Shown: positions 38,509 to 49,180, numbered from the stretch's first letter. The stretch: 64,000 nt of DNA from Lateolabrax maculatus (GCA_031216445.1 CM062210.1:16317501-16381500); one strand, 5' to 3'. Made by a program: numbers and translations. Notes: a model not told the origin generated them from the letters alone.

Positions 38509-41500
38509 CTGGGGACAGAGGGGAGGGGGAAACGGAGGTCAATAATGACGCACAAATTGCCTATTGGCGAGTAGAACTTGTTTTAGGGAGGAAATTAAAC
38601 AAGTTTTGTAGGGAGCTTTTGTGCTACAGTGATGTAAATTTTAATGCTTCAAAACATAAGAAACATATGAGAGTGATTTGGCCAACAGATCCCATTCTTT
38701 GTTATTCCATGTGTATTAATAACAGAACAAACAAATTCCTACAGAGACTCAATATCAACTCCAAATGGCCTCCTGATTCATTTTTAGCACTGCCGACCAA
38801 TACTGAAATCCATATTTGGGAGTTATTGAATTGTAAATGTAAGTGCTTTTTGGTGGACACACTATGTAATGGACACACTTTTTAAACTTAATTCAGCATT
38901 TCTGTAGCGCAACGTCTTGTTAATTCTGTCATACAGTAGCTGCAATTACCTAATAGTGGCCGGTATATTACTCCAATTTTGAGCTACCTCAACAAAATGC
39001 ATCAGTGCTTTGGATCTCGAAAGACCTGCATCACATTGACGAAGATGTGCGTCACAGTGCATGCTTTAGCCCCGTGCAAAAGAGACAGAGGCCTATCAGC
39101 GGCCTATCAGTGGCTCGTGTGTGGCCCGGCTTACCTGTCACAGTGACTGCATTTAAATGGCTTTGCCCCAGTGTGCTTCCTGAAGTGTCTGGTCAGCTCG
39201 TCGCTTCGTGCAAAACGCCACTCGCAGCCCTCCCATGAACACCTGTATGGTTTCTCACCTGAGGAACAAACAAGGACACGGTTAATTGCGCTCGCATTTG
39301 GGCAATAGACACAAAAGGAATGCACTTTTGTGCTCCTCGGGCTCCGATTGGCCGGCTCTGCACTGTTGTTATTTAAATACGTTCAAATCAATCAGCCCAA
39401 GGCCGGGTCGGCTGACATGGGTGCTGACAAACCACTGCGTACCCAGATTCCACTGAACCTGCTGGACCACTTGCTGCGTTTTGACGCAACCAGAAACATG
39501 CTAAGAATGCTAAGAGCAATGCTGTGCAGCTGTATATGTGCGGTGTAGAAAAATGAAAAAAAAAAAGAAAACAAAATAGCCACACGTGCAATTTCACGCT
39601 GCTAATCAAAAATAAGAAAACCTCAAATGACCATTCAAAGCCCTCCCAGCACAGTGCCCCCTGGCTCCCCGCCCATTCACCCCTTTCCCATGGTGAAACT
39701 CAATCTGTTTTGAAGTCCTTTTATCTCCCATGTGCGACCCCTCCCCCTTGCTCCCTCCCTCCCTCCCGCCCTCGCTCGCTCGCTCAGTCAGTCACATTCC
39801 AGATAGATTAGGTCACAGTTTAGGTATCCGGCCATGCAGAGCTAATACTCGCAGCGCTCCAGCTGAGGACATCATGCAGTGTGGGCCTTTAATTACATTA
39901 CACAATGGATGGACGATGCCATTAAGGTGGAAGACTGAATTAACAGCACTTCCGCCGCTCACTCAATAAAGATTCTTTAACTCTGCGAATGAATTGCTTT
40001 GGCTCCAAAACAGCTGAGTGGACCCTCGTCCCGTCCCTTTAGCGTTGTGTTTACATGCATCACACGTGGCCATGGCGCAGGCAGCCTCGGCTCTGGCAGG
40101 AAACTCACCTGTATGAGTGCGCTGGTGTGCTTTTAGGTGGGAGCTCTTCGTGTAAACCTTGCGACACCCGTTGAAGTGACACCTGTGCACTCGCCTCCTG
40201 CCGTCCGGAGACGCGTCCCCGCAGATGAGTCCCGTCTTTTCCGTGCTCTTTGCCACCCCGCCGCTCCGGATTTTGACCGGCAAGTGCAACTCGGCGTGCG
40301 TGGCGACCCAGCCGTTTGTGACGCCGCCGGGCTCCGAGTTGGCCTCCGGAGAGGACGGGGGAGTGCTAATGACGGAGGGGCTAAAAGGTCCAGAGCCAAC
40401 CAAGACGGAGCCCAGAGGGTTGGAGGTAAAGCTGTGCGTGGGCGAGAGCTCCTCATAACTGTCTGAAGCTTCGCTGCTGGCGTCAGAATTCACACTGTTG
40501 GTGTCCAAGATTTGGCTGTCCTGATTGTCCTCCTCGTGGGCCGGGTGGAGCTTTGGGTCGGACTCGGCCTTGGCCTTGTCCCCGCAGGCCAAGATCAACT
40601 TGCTCCAGAGGTCCTCCTGGCTGTCGAACTTGAGGTCGGATGTGGAGACGTAAGGCTCGCTCTGTAGATAGCGCTCCAGCTCCAAGCATGTCTGGTCGAA
40701 TGAGAAAAAAAAAAACACAGTCAGAAGAAATGAAATTACAGCAGCTCGCCTGAAGAGAGGAGCCTCTTTCACAGCAGCAGAACGCTTCTGTGTGGGGAAG
40801 CCTTTTAAATGATACATGTGCACAAGCCCCAAAATGCCTTGCGTGGTGTAATATTTGCTAAATGCTTACAGCAGGAAGCATTAACCAGGAAATTGCAACT
40901 GCACTTATCTTTACACATTAGAGCTCCAATGATTCATCGCTTGATAGAAAATTTGTCATTTCTGCCATTTTTAAAGCAAAAATGCCAAATGCTTGCTGAT
41001 TCCACCTTCTCGAAGAGGAGGATTCGCTGCTTGTTTGTATCATGTGATGGAAAACTTCAGATAAAACAAGTGATCTAAGCATCACCTTGGGCTCTGGGGA
41101 GGTGTGATGGCCGTTATGACCATTTTCCGATGTTTCGTTGACTAAAACAATGAATCCAGAAAAATAATCAGTTTAACCGATAACAAAAGTAATCGCTGGC
41201 TGTAGCCCTACGGGGCGTTTGCATATCACGATCCTGAATTCACTGATTATGGTTCTGCTTGGCTCGACGCATGGAGCCTCGTGTCAGACATCACAACATG
41301 CACCAGCCAACGGCAGCCTCATGTGCTCCAGCCAGGCTTCAGACCGCCACCCCCCCCCCCCCCCCAAACTCCCAGCTCTCCTGCACCTGAACGCAGCCCA
41401 ACACTCAACATGCATTGTCATTTCAGCACGCCGAGATGACTCACTGAACAAATTTAGAGTCCTTTTAAGGAAGCTGCTCAACTCCCCCCCCCCCCCCCTC

Positions 41501-42649
41501 CGAACTAGAGCCATTCAGCTGCTTTTCCTCATGCGTACCACTGACATGCAATCACATCCTTCCTCAGTGTCAGCCACTAAAAGCCCTAAAAGATACTCTG
41601 GCTCCAATTTACTTCAGGGGTCATTAAAGTTGGGGAAAAAAAGCGAGCACCATTCATTAGGAGGTGCTCAGAGACAGCAGGCTCGAGGAGGCAGATGCAG
41701 AATAAATATTTCCTCCAGGCTTACACTCTATTTTCCAGCTGTGTGAGCGTCTACTCATGCCAGCAGGAGCCGGCCAGGGCTGACGTTTGACACTGTCATG
41801 TAGTGGAGCCCATTCAAAACCAAAGGGATACAAATGGAGGATACTGTTAAAAATATTTAACATGGGGGGGGGGGGGGGGGTTGTATGTTTCAAAGTTCAC
41901 ACTGGGGCTCTGTGAAGCAGCTCCTGGATGGATCATCTTCAAAAAAAAAAAAAAAAAAAAAAAAAAAACAACAGCACAACACAACATATTTCCTGTCTGA
42001 TCTACAGGGCTCATCCGGGGCCCTGTGCTCGCTCGTTTTCAAAAAAGTCTACTTCCTCCTGCGCCGGATAGGACAGTCGCGTTAGCGCAGTGAAGGCAGC
42101 GCTCACGGCCTGAAAGCCGTCCGCCGAGAGGAGCTGAGAGCCGCAGCACGCCGCCGGAGTTACTCTCTCTCTCTCTCTCCATTCATCCTGGCGCAGCAGA
42201 GCCTCGACTCCAGCTGTCAGACTGACACACTGATCCACTTCAGCCTGAGCCCCCCCCCCCCCTTCTTCTTCTTCTGCTTCTTCTTCTCCCCCCCACCAAA
42301 AAAAAATGTAACTTCATAACCGCACCGATCGTGAAATGGCACCTCAGGTGAACGGACGGGCACCTGCCTTAAAGAATGTTATTATTATTATTATTATTAT
42401 TATTTATTTTTTTGTTGCGAACTTCTGGAGCAGGTCTGTCAAAGCGAAGAGAAGCGTGCTGAACTCTCCGCTTTGCCACACAAACACTGAGTCAAGGGAA
42501 CAGTTTTACGGGAGATTATATATGTGTGTGTATATATATATATTCACCTGCTGCCAGTACTCCTCCAGAGACGGTAAGGCTGAGAAATAGCCCGTGTCGT
42601 GAACTATCTGAAGTTCCTGAAAGATGCTGCACATCGGTAGAACATCCAT
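38457..42649 (-). CDS. klf6: Krüppel-like factor 6 (klf6), four coding exons
   Basis: Nuclear C2H2 zinc-finger transcription factor that binds GC-box/CACCC DNA. Coding segments, in transcript order, are 42649-42548, 40691-40109, 39258-39135 and 38508-38457 (102+583+124+52 = 861 bases, 286 residues plus TAG); all introns are GT-AG. The N-terminus MDVLPMCSIFQELQ and the block TCLELERYLQSEP are the KLF6/KLF7 signature. The acidic/Ser-rich middle, with SSEASDSYEELSP (106-118) and STPPSSPE (143-150), matches KLF6 rather than KLF7. The basic segment GRRRVHRC (198-205) leads into finger 1 (C205, C210, H223, H227); finger 2 is C235, C240, H253, H257; finger 3 is C265, C268, H281, H285. TGEKPYRC and TGAKPFKC linkers are intact. 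From memory, human KLF6 is 283 residues, so this is full length. Teleosts carry klf6a and klf6b; I cannot tell which this is. KLF7 is the main alternative and fits the middle region poorly. Confidence 0.95.
38509..39134 (-). other. klf6 intron 3
   Basis: A 626-base GT-AG, phase 2 intron splitting the Arg270 codon within finger 3. A 149-codon open frame crosses 38436-38885 on the opposite strand, but its translation matches no family I know and overlaps exon 4; I treat it as chance. Confidence 0.88.
39135..39258 (-). CDS. klf6: klf6 coding exon 3 (finger 2)
   Basis: A 124-base exon, the length I recall as typical for this exon of the KLF family. It encodes the linker GEKPYRC, finger 2 and the first half of finger 3 (PFKCSHCDR). 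The acceptor is ...TTCCTCAG and the donor GTAAGC. The exon's first bases are GTGAGAAA, so acceptor and exon together read CAG|GTGAGAA, identical to a strong 5' splice site (see findings). Confidence 0.95.
39259..40108 (-). other. klf6 intron 2
   Basis: An 850-base GT-AG, phase 1 intron separating finger 1 from finger 2. The part at 39640-39960 is pyrimidine-rich (clustered CCCTCC and CGCT units near 39750-39785) and includes an AGATAGATTAGGTCACAG stretch. No coding content was recognised. Confidence 0.9.
40109..40691 (-). CDS. klf6: klf6 coding exon 2 (activation region and finger 1)
   Basis: Begins after acceptor ...TCGACCAG with TCLELERYLQ and runs to ...QRTHT plus the first base of a Gly codon, then donor GTGAGT. 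It encodes residues 35-228: a hydrophobic/acidic part, a Ser/Asp/Glu-rich stretch (about 100-118), Pro/Ser-rich PPSSPE (145-150), a variable linker (151-195), the conserved basic segment and the whole of finger 1. The open frame continues upstream through a pyrimidine-rich tract (FFFFSF in translation), which is the polypyrimidine tract of intron 1, not coding. Several long open frames on both strands within these coordinates are shadows of this GC-rich exon. Confidence 0.95.
40920..41217 (+). repeat. Interspersed repeat family B, copy 2, inside klf6 intron 1
   Basis: Reads AGAGCTCCAATGATTCATCG, AAGCAAAAATGCCAAATGC, CACCTTGGGCTCTGG, and ends ATAATCAGTTTAACCGATAAC...GGCTGTAGCCCTA. AGAGCTCCAA at the start against TAGCCCTA at the end are the outermost strings I recognise for this family. 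It lies in antisense orientation relative to klf6. Confidence 0.75.
41864..41968. repeat. G-run and A-run in klf6 intron 1
   Basis: 17 G at 41864-41880 and 28 A at 41941-41968. On the klf6 sense strand these are C and T runs. Confidence 0.95.
42548..42649 (-). CDS. klf6: klf6 coding exon 1
   Basis: Encodes residues 1-34, MDVLPMCSIF through EEYWQQ, the short conserved N-terminal activation motif of KLF6/7. The ATG (42649-42647) follows an A-run and is followed by G, giving a good Kozak context (A at -3, G at +4). The exon ends CAG before the donor GTGAAT, phase 0. It is too short to stand out as an open frame on its own and was found by reading the reverse complement upstream of exon 2. Confidence 0.95.
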
Positions 42650-43155
42650 TTTTTTTTTCTTTCCCGAGGAAAAAAAAAAAAGAAAAAAAGAAAGAAAAAA
42701 AAAAGAAGAATCTATTTAGCTGCACTTCAGTATTTTATCTCTCAGGTAGGAAAGAAAAAAAAAAACAACCCGGTCAGAGGGAGTGAGAGCGGTCCCCTGC
42801 GATGCAAGCGGAGAAGCGCGTGTTTTCTTCAGCGGCAGCCGAGCGTCCGTCAGTCCGTCAGTCCCCCCCTGCTTCTCTCGCCGCTGCTCAAGGTGTTTGC
42901 AAACACTGCACCGGACTGGATGGGGAACAACTGCGCTCCGCAAACTTCCCTATTCAAACCTCCACGCCCGCCCTCCTCCCCTTCCTCACGGCAGGATTAC
43001 GCCTGCAGGGCGCCGGCCAATCAGCGGCGAGCAGCGTGCGGCCCCGCAAATGATATCACGGCCGGCCAATCGGTGCCGGCCCCTGGCTTAATTTGGTTCC
43101 TTCTCCGTTTTAATTGGTGCGTTTAACTCCCAGCGGCTCGCCGCTGATTGGCTGG

Positions 43156-43164
43156 TTATTTATA
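43156..43164 (-). promoter_or_regulatory. TATA-like element facing klf6
   Basis: The minus strand reads TATAAATAA, about 510 bases upstream of the ATG. CCAAT boxes lie on its klf6 side rather than upstream of it, which is unusual spacing, so it may not be the main klf6 TATA box. Confidence 0.35.
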
Positions 43165-43170
43165 GGCACG

Positions 43171-43177
43171 TATATAA
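43171..43177 (+). promoter_or_regulatory. TATA box facing away from klf6
   Basis: TATATAA on the plus strand, with ATTGG (inverted CCAAT) 54 bases upstream at 43113-43117 and a second at 43146-43150. This layout resembles a core promoter firing rightwards, with a predicted start near 43200 in CT-rich sequence. No coding frame follows, so any transcript would be non-coding. Confidence 0.35.
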
Positions 43178-43290
43178 CCCCGCTGATGTTCTCTCTCTCT
43201 CCTCTCCGGTCTCTGCTGTGTTTCGCCACGGACAGCGCCTGTGAGCCGAAACAGTTTCATTCCTCTTCGGTGGAAAACATCTGAAAACAG

Positions 43291-43348
43291 CGTGCGTGCG
43301 TGCGTGCGTGCGCGTATGTGTGCGTGCGTGCGTGCGTGTGCGTGCGTA
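43291..43348. repeat. CGTG/TGCG tetranucleotide repeat in the promoter CpG block
   Basis: (CGTG)n with CGCGTATGTG interruption, about 640-700 bases upstream of the klf6 ATG. CpG-bearing and alternating purine-pyrimidine, so it is a Z-DNA-capable tract. Confidence 0.9.
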
Positions 43349-43560
43349 ACTTTGTCACCAGCAGCGCTTGCAACACTCCGCGGCTGCAGGGGGACGAGCC
43401 GGCCGGAGCCGAGACCGTGCTGGAGTGCATGTGTTGACATCAGACACTAAAAGTAAAGTGAGCACCCGTCTTGGGACGCGGTGACTAATGGACGGCGGGG
43501 TGTCGGTGCGCTATCTGCGAGGCGCGCGACTTCAGAGGAAACATTAGTGCTCACTTCTCC

Positions 43561-45934
43561 TCCCGGACCGAGTTCATACAGACTTCTGCTTCACCCCCCG
43601 AGAGGCTGACGAGCACCAAGATCAGAGTTGCACTCTGTCTCAAGCAGAGGTTCGACAAGTGCAGCGTGCTGCTAAATAAAAAGAAGAAGAAAAAGTTTTT
43701 TTTTTTTTTTTTTTTTTGAGGCTGATTTGCACTTAAAAGAGCTCGCAGCCGAATTAATATTCCAGAGTGGCTCCCCAAAGTTAAAGAATTTGTTTTACCC
43801 CAGTTTAGTTATTATCATACATGGAGCAAAGCCTGTATACTTTAACACTTAATTATTCCCCCAACAAAACATTTTAGACCAGAATAACCACATTTTCACC
43901 CAGTGCGTCAGAGCAGCGGTCCCCAGCCTTTCTGTTGTGTGAGGCCACATTAGTCTAGACATGAGTTGTAAGCAGTGCAACCGAGAAGGCGTTTGTCTTC
44001 TCGAATTGTTTCTTTTTTATACTTTAGAGCACAAGAGATCACACATTTCTGATTGTTTACGCTGCATTATTTCTGCAGTTTTAGAATATTTAGATGTATT
44101 TTTGCTTTAATATAAAAAAAATGACATGGCAAGTAGTCATTTCATCAGTTTTTTTTCTCTAGGATGTACCCTCTGATCGACACAAGTCCAATGACATACC
44201 TTTCTATATTATTAAAGTGTTACTCCATCGTCTCTGATATCCAGATTCTTGATTTCGAATTCTGTAAATTATTCTGTCCATCTTCCCAATTCTGTTTATT
44301 GTTAACTTCAGATTGTGTATAGAAGGCAGAGTGGGTTTTAACCACTTTTTTGTTATTTGTGTCAAGGCTCCAGTGCTGATGATACAAGATGTAGATACTG
44401 GTCTATTTCTAAGGTTAGTTCAGGTGGTGTTATACCTAAAATGCCTGTGTTATACATAATACATTTGGCTTTAGTGTCGGGTAGAAAAACTAAATATATG
44501 AGTGGTTTTCAGTCTTTTCACCACAGCTTCTCCATTATTCTGACTTAATATGCTAAATTTAGTTTGTATTTTCAGAGGCTTGGAGAGGTGAAAGTACCCA
44601 CTATTTCACAACAACAAAAAAATAGAGAAGTCAAAAATAAACTCCATTTTATCCTTTTAGAGAAGTTCCAGACTCAGACGTTTGGAACCACTGCATTACA
44701 AAATTGAAATCATACATAAAGTTAGTGACATTTTGTGTTAAGTGTCGTTTAACTTGGAAATTGAATCTAATCTTAGAGTTTAAATGCAAGTTAAAATGAA
44801 AAATTAGTTTTAAGTCCATACTTTGATATTCATCAAAGTAGAAACACAAAGATTTACACTATAGCTTAATTATATCTTCCATAATCCCCAATTGTCCTGT
44901 GATACCCAGCTGTGTTTCCTCATGAATGAGTTTTCATTCCAGTAGCATTCCATCACATATTTGGCAACGACACTACGTCATCCCGTCTTATTCTTACCAT
45001 TTCCTCTTTGCAGGAGTGCTCGCGTGCCATGGAGGCATCTCTTCCTGCAGCTATTGCATAAGTTCACAGAATTAAGTCGCACCACGACCTGGCAAGCCTC
45101 GGCCTGATGAGATAAACAACATTTCTACACAGGAGCCACATTGTCTTCACAGTGGCAGTATTTTCTGTTGCTGGCCCCAGTAGACAACTGAGTGTGCTTT
45201 GTGCTGCTTTCAGCTGTGAGGCCATATTTGTCACCCATAGCATCTGATTTAGTCATATGGCGATGGGATGCCTTGTGAAGCCTGGAGCTTGCCTCAGTGT
45301 AGCACTGCAGAGGAATTCCACTTTGCTTTTATGTTAGTAATGGGGCTATTCATTATGTCCCTCCAGGACTCTCTGGACACTTTGCTTTGAAGAGTGAAAA
45401 CTCTCCATGTCCATTTACAAGAGTTGCTGAAACTTCTTTTGTCACCACATGAAATGTAACAGAATGCGCAGCTTATCATAGCACAATAACATGCCCACTC
45501 ATTATCCATGCATTTCCAGAGTTGCCAAGGCTTCTACTGTATGTGTTTGATGAATAACAGAGTACACCGTCGGGTCCCGCTGGAGCATTAGTGGGCAGCT
45601 CTGCAGTAATCACTTCCTTCAGAAGGCCTCTCAGATGAAGCATTTAGAGAATGCACGGGGTCTTGCATGGCAGCTTTTATCTTGGAAGGCCAGGTCCGCA
45701 GCTTTATCATCGTTATGTAATCCCAGCCCGGCCAGTAGCCACAGGAAAGAGCAATTACAGGATGACCCATTTTAATGCATCACTGTCAACCCAATTAGTG
45801 AGTTGTTCTGAGGGGTTTTTCTGGGCAACCTGGGTGCACTCGAGACCAACTATTGTATGGTTTACCATAATGTGCATAGGGAAGTAGATTATAGTGTTGT
45901 GTTGTTCATCTTCCTCTATGGACATGCATATACA
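43561..45934. other. No gene recognised upstream of klf6
   Basis: A T-run at 43696-43717 ends the CpG-rich block; beyond it the DNA becomes A/T-rich. The part 44990-45800 is repeat-poor, with TAATCACTTCC and TTACAGGATGACCCATTTTAATGC-like motifs, and could hold an enhancer. Confidence 0.3.
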
Positions 45935-45939
45935 GGAAC

Positions 45940-46140
45940 TAAAACTGACATGATTAGCTGACTAATTGACAATTAATCAACTATTTTGATCATCTATTTA
46001 TCATTTAAATATTTTTTTTACAGGCTAAAATGTCAAATATTTGACAATGATAGTAAATTGAATCTTTGGGGTTTGGACTGTTGGTCACACAAAACAAGTA
46101 ATTAGAAGACTTGGGCTCTAGAAAATAATTAACATTTTCA
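45940..46140 (+). repeat. Interspersed repeat family B, copy 3 (internally deleted)
   Basis: GACTAATTGACAATTAATCAACTATTTTGATCATC in pieces, GGCTAAAATGTCAAATATTTG, AATGATAGTAAATTGAATC, TTTGGACTGTTGGTCACACA and ACTTGGGCTCTAGAAAAT match the other two copies in order, but the right end is shortened. Confidence 0.7.
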
Positions 46141-47235
46141 TTATGAAAAGCTGAATTCTTGAGACACACACCCTTGTTTAACTCAGTACACTCTGAGGCT
46201 ACAGCTTTACTTGGTCTGGTATGACCGATAGATATAACAGTTATATATATAACAGTTGGACACAAAAGTTCAATCAGAATCTTAAAGGGGAAGTATTGCA
46301 CTTCTATAATGTTAGGGTTCTTGTGACTCGCAGATTTAAAAACAGAATGGTCAAAATCGAAGCAGCAGATGCAGAAATATCCTGACGTTTGACCCCTAGA
46401 ATGGGTCATGCTCCAAAACACTGGATCCTATATTTCCCATTATGCATCTCATCATAAACCCTCGCTGCGCCCTAAATGCCCACTTCCTTTCAAACTCCAC
46501 ACCTACAGCTTGTGATGCACAGGCTCTATGTTAAAATGTTAAGCCTCGAGCCGAAGCTGAGATGAACCTGAAGACATCTGTGTTTTTTCCAACTTTAGAA
46601 AGCTCCTCTAGAGCCAGAGAAGACATTATACAACTGTTTAGACAAGTACTGCCCGTGATGAGAAAACTGAACTTCATGTTACAAATAGTGAATTTGAAAA
46701 TAAATAAATAAAAAATTGCTATTTAAAGACTCCAATTACATTAGATCTTAGTTACAAAGTTAGATGTTACATTACAAATTAGTTGACATGTTCATTTACT
46801 TAATTTATCAGTGTCACAGAGAATGAATTTATGGCCCAACGATGTTTAAGAAGACAAACTGAGACATTTACATTGCCTCATTATTTCCCAGCTTATTATC
46901 AGAAGGCCAGTTAGTAATGAGGTACAGCACTGTTGATAGAGATGCATGGCTCTCCACGGGGGCCACTGAAAATTTGTCCAAGCTTAAATAAAATGAGAAT
47001 AAAAGTAATTGATTGGAAATCAATGCACATACATCATTCACTCTTTTGTTAAAAGGAGAAATGGAAGGGAAGAAGGAGGGGGGGGGTGAGCTCCAGGAAA
47101 ATCGATATTCATTCGAATCATAAATCAGAATTGAGTCAGCGCTTGCGGGGAAGGGAGATAATCATTGGCCTGGTTTTGGATTACATACTCCACAGGGCTG
47201 AGGCTTGTCCAGCCTGCAAATGTGTTTAGCTTTGC

Positions 47236-47279
<44 letters not shown>

Positions 47280-48149
47280 GAACGGTGAGATCCTCTCATT
47301 GAAATGCATTGAGGGTTTAGTGCGACGTCGGCCTTATGTGCCGCTGTCAGGCCACGTCTGGGGACAGATCAACATGTGTGTACAATGGGTCGCGTGGTGT
47401 CAGCTCCATCAGGCCGTCAATGAGGAGCCTCAGCCTCCCAACAGCTCTTGACCTTGAGGATGAAGAGTGGGCCCCTGTGAGTGTGTGAGGGTGTGTGTGT
47501 GTGAGTGTGTGTGTTTTAGCTGCGATTCTGTGCGGACATACATGGGACATGGCAATCAGTCAGGATGGTCTTGTGATGTTTGGTGATGGAGGTTTGTGAA
47601 TTGGTTTGTGCGCCTGCATTCAGAACAGACCGATATATCAGTTTGCTGATATATTGGTGTGGAAATCAATATTGTCCACCTACAATATGATGGAGGTTCT
47701 TCCCTGATCACCGCTGCACTCAAACACAGTGTAGAACCTGCAATAAAATAGATCTTCTTTGTTTTAGGTACACACCCTCAGCTATTAACCCTTAAAGAAT
47801 GTCATTATTAGTTTGTGTTTATTTGTTTATTGTTATTATTAATCCCATATTAATCAACATTGACCTTTTAAATGAAATATGCTGAGGTTTGCTCAACAGC
47901 CAATTTGCACTGGCAGTTCCAACATAATTAAAAAAAGGCCGCAATTCATCATAATACTTGGTTCTGATGCTCTTAAAGCCACAAAGTTGAAAAACTTGTG
48001 ATGGCAAAACCTAAATAGAAAATAAAACAATCCTGGTGAAAATGTGTTCACTCTGTGTGTTGGTCGTTGCCCATTTAGTTAAGTGTCCCTGAGTTGGATT
48101 CATGGGGGGACATTTTTACATTTTTTTCAAAATATAGAAAATTATGAAC
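46141..48149. other. No gene recognised; CA/GT microsatellites
   Basis: (CA)n at 47238-47278 and imperfect (GT)n at 47478-47514; otherwise A/T-rich or mixed DNA. The part 46890-47200 is repeat-poor (GAAAATCGATATTCATTCGAATC) and a weak candidate element. Confidence 0.35.
47238..47278. repeat. CA microsatellite
   Basis: Pure (CA)n of about 41 bases. Confidence 0.95.
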
Positions 48150-48295
48150 AGCAGTCCACCACTTTGGTCAAGACAGAAATATCTAAACAATATTAAAATA
48201 TAAATATTTCACCATCGGATGGATTGCCAGGACATGTTGTAGGGAAGTTCATGGTACCCAGAAGATGACTATGCCTTTGATCCCCTGACCCAATT
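48150..48295 (+). repeat. Interspersed repeat family A, short copy
   Basis: Reads CCACTTTGGTCAAGACAGAAATATC, CGGATGGATTGCCAGGACATGTTGTA, TTCATGGTACCCAGAAGATGA and TTTGATCCCCTGACC in pieces, collinear with 1765-2035. Confidence 0.65.
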
Positions 48296-49180
48296 AAATA
48301 AAATCTAAATCTAAATAGATTAGGGATTTAGAATAAAGTTATCATGGACACTTTCCTTATTCTGCTTTAAAAACTTAAAAACGTTTTCACAAAAAGTTGA
48401 AATTGGCAATGTCAGTTCATCAGAAGCATTAGAAATGCACTGTAATGTAATGTATGTGTATGTAAGTACGTAACATTGTGTATGGTGGTGGTGTTTTGAC
48501 AACAGCAAATTACCAGCAGCCCTGCAGGCTGTGTCATATGGCCTTGAGGTTATCACTCAAGTGAATAGCAACAGAGTCCGTTTGTCTTATCTATAGAGAC
48601 TCTCTCGTCGCCCTCAGGAGTCTCTGTTCAAATGAAACAAATAGCCATTTCTGTAAAAACAAACCCCCCTCCAAACTGAACTTCATTCACCCCTACCAAC
48701 CGCAGATTCAGAAAATGCAGAAACACATTGTGCCAGCGAAACACTTCAAGTAGGGGTTTGTTTGAACATTGCAGTCACAGAGAGAGAGATTTCAGTGATA
48801 GATCTTAAAAGTGCTGGAAAATCTGCAGGACAGTTCAATGGTCATTGTTTCACACAAGGTGGTGCATTCAGGGGCTGAAAGTTGTTTTTCTCTCCAGTGA
48901 TGCCAGCTCTGCACTAAAGGATACTACCATTACACAGGGTGGAGGAATGTTAAGTATTTTATTATTTTCTGCCAACCTCTGTGGGAACCGGTGCTCTCTG
49001 ACTGTTTCGGGGGTGGTATTTATCGAGGCCACGGTACAAACACAGACCCAACCCACTGATTAGGGTACTGGGATGTACTCATTGTGCACTTTCGGGTGTG
49101 GAAGAGAAAGAGGAGGGAAGGGGGTGTGTGGGGGGTTACGATCAGGTTACCATGACCATGAACACGCTGAGCCAAATGTG
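48296..49180. other. No recognised feature
   Basis: A/T-rich to mixed DNA with no coding exon or repeat family recognised. Confidence 0.3.

Larger units (their letters stand above)
40692..42547 (-). other. klf6 intron 1
   Basis: A 1,856-base GT-AG, phase 0 intron. It contains a copy of interspersed repeat family B (40920-41217), C-runs at 41350-41365 and 41484-41498, a 17-base G-run at 41864-41880, a 28-base A-run at 41941-41968, and a TAT/ATT repeat near 42378-42412. No coding exon was seen within it. Confidence 0.9.
42550..43560. promoter_or_regulatory. klf6 CpG-rich promoter and 5' UTR block
   Basis: GC- and CpG-rich sequence surrounding and upstream of exon 1, in clear contrast with its A/T-rich neighbours. 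It contains CCAAT on the plus strand at 43017-43021 and 43066-43070, ATTGG at 43113-43117 and 43146-43150, and a KLF/Sp-type site CCACGCCCGCC at 42962-42972, which could allow autoregulation. TATA-like elements lie at 43156-43164 (minus) and 43171-43177 (plus). The klf6 start site could be near 42915 (about 265-base 5' UTR) or near 43130 (about 480 bases). Confidence 0.7.

Noticed and set aside
38436..38885. 149-codon plus-strand open frame across klf6 intron 3 and exon 4
   Set aside because: Antisense to the last klf6 exon; the unique part shows no reverse transcriptase or other domain motif.
40133..40466. Long open frames in other frames, on both strands, over klf6 exon 2
   Set aside because: Shadows of the GC-rich exon; the true frame is fixed by the conserved zinc finger and splice phases.
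42468..42649. KLF7 as the identity of the gene
   Set aside because: The first exon is shared by KLF6 and KLF7, but the SEPYVST...FDSQEDLW and SSEASDSYEELSP segments match KLF6 and not the KLF7 middle region as I remember it.
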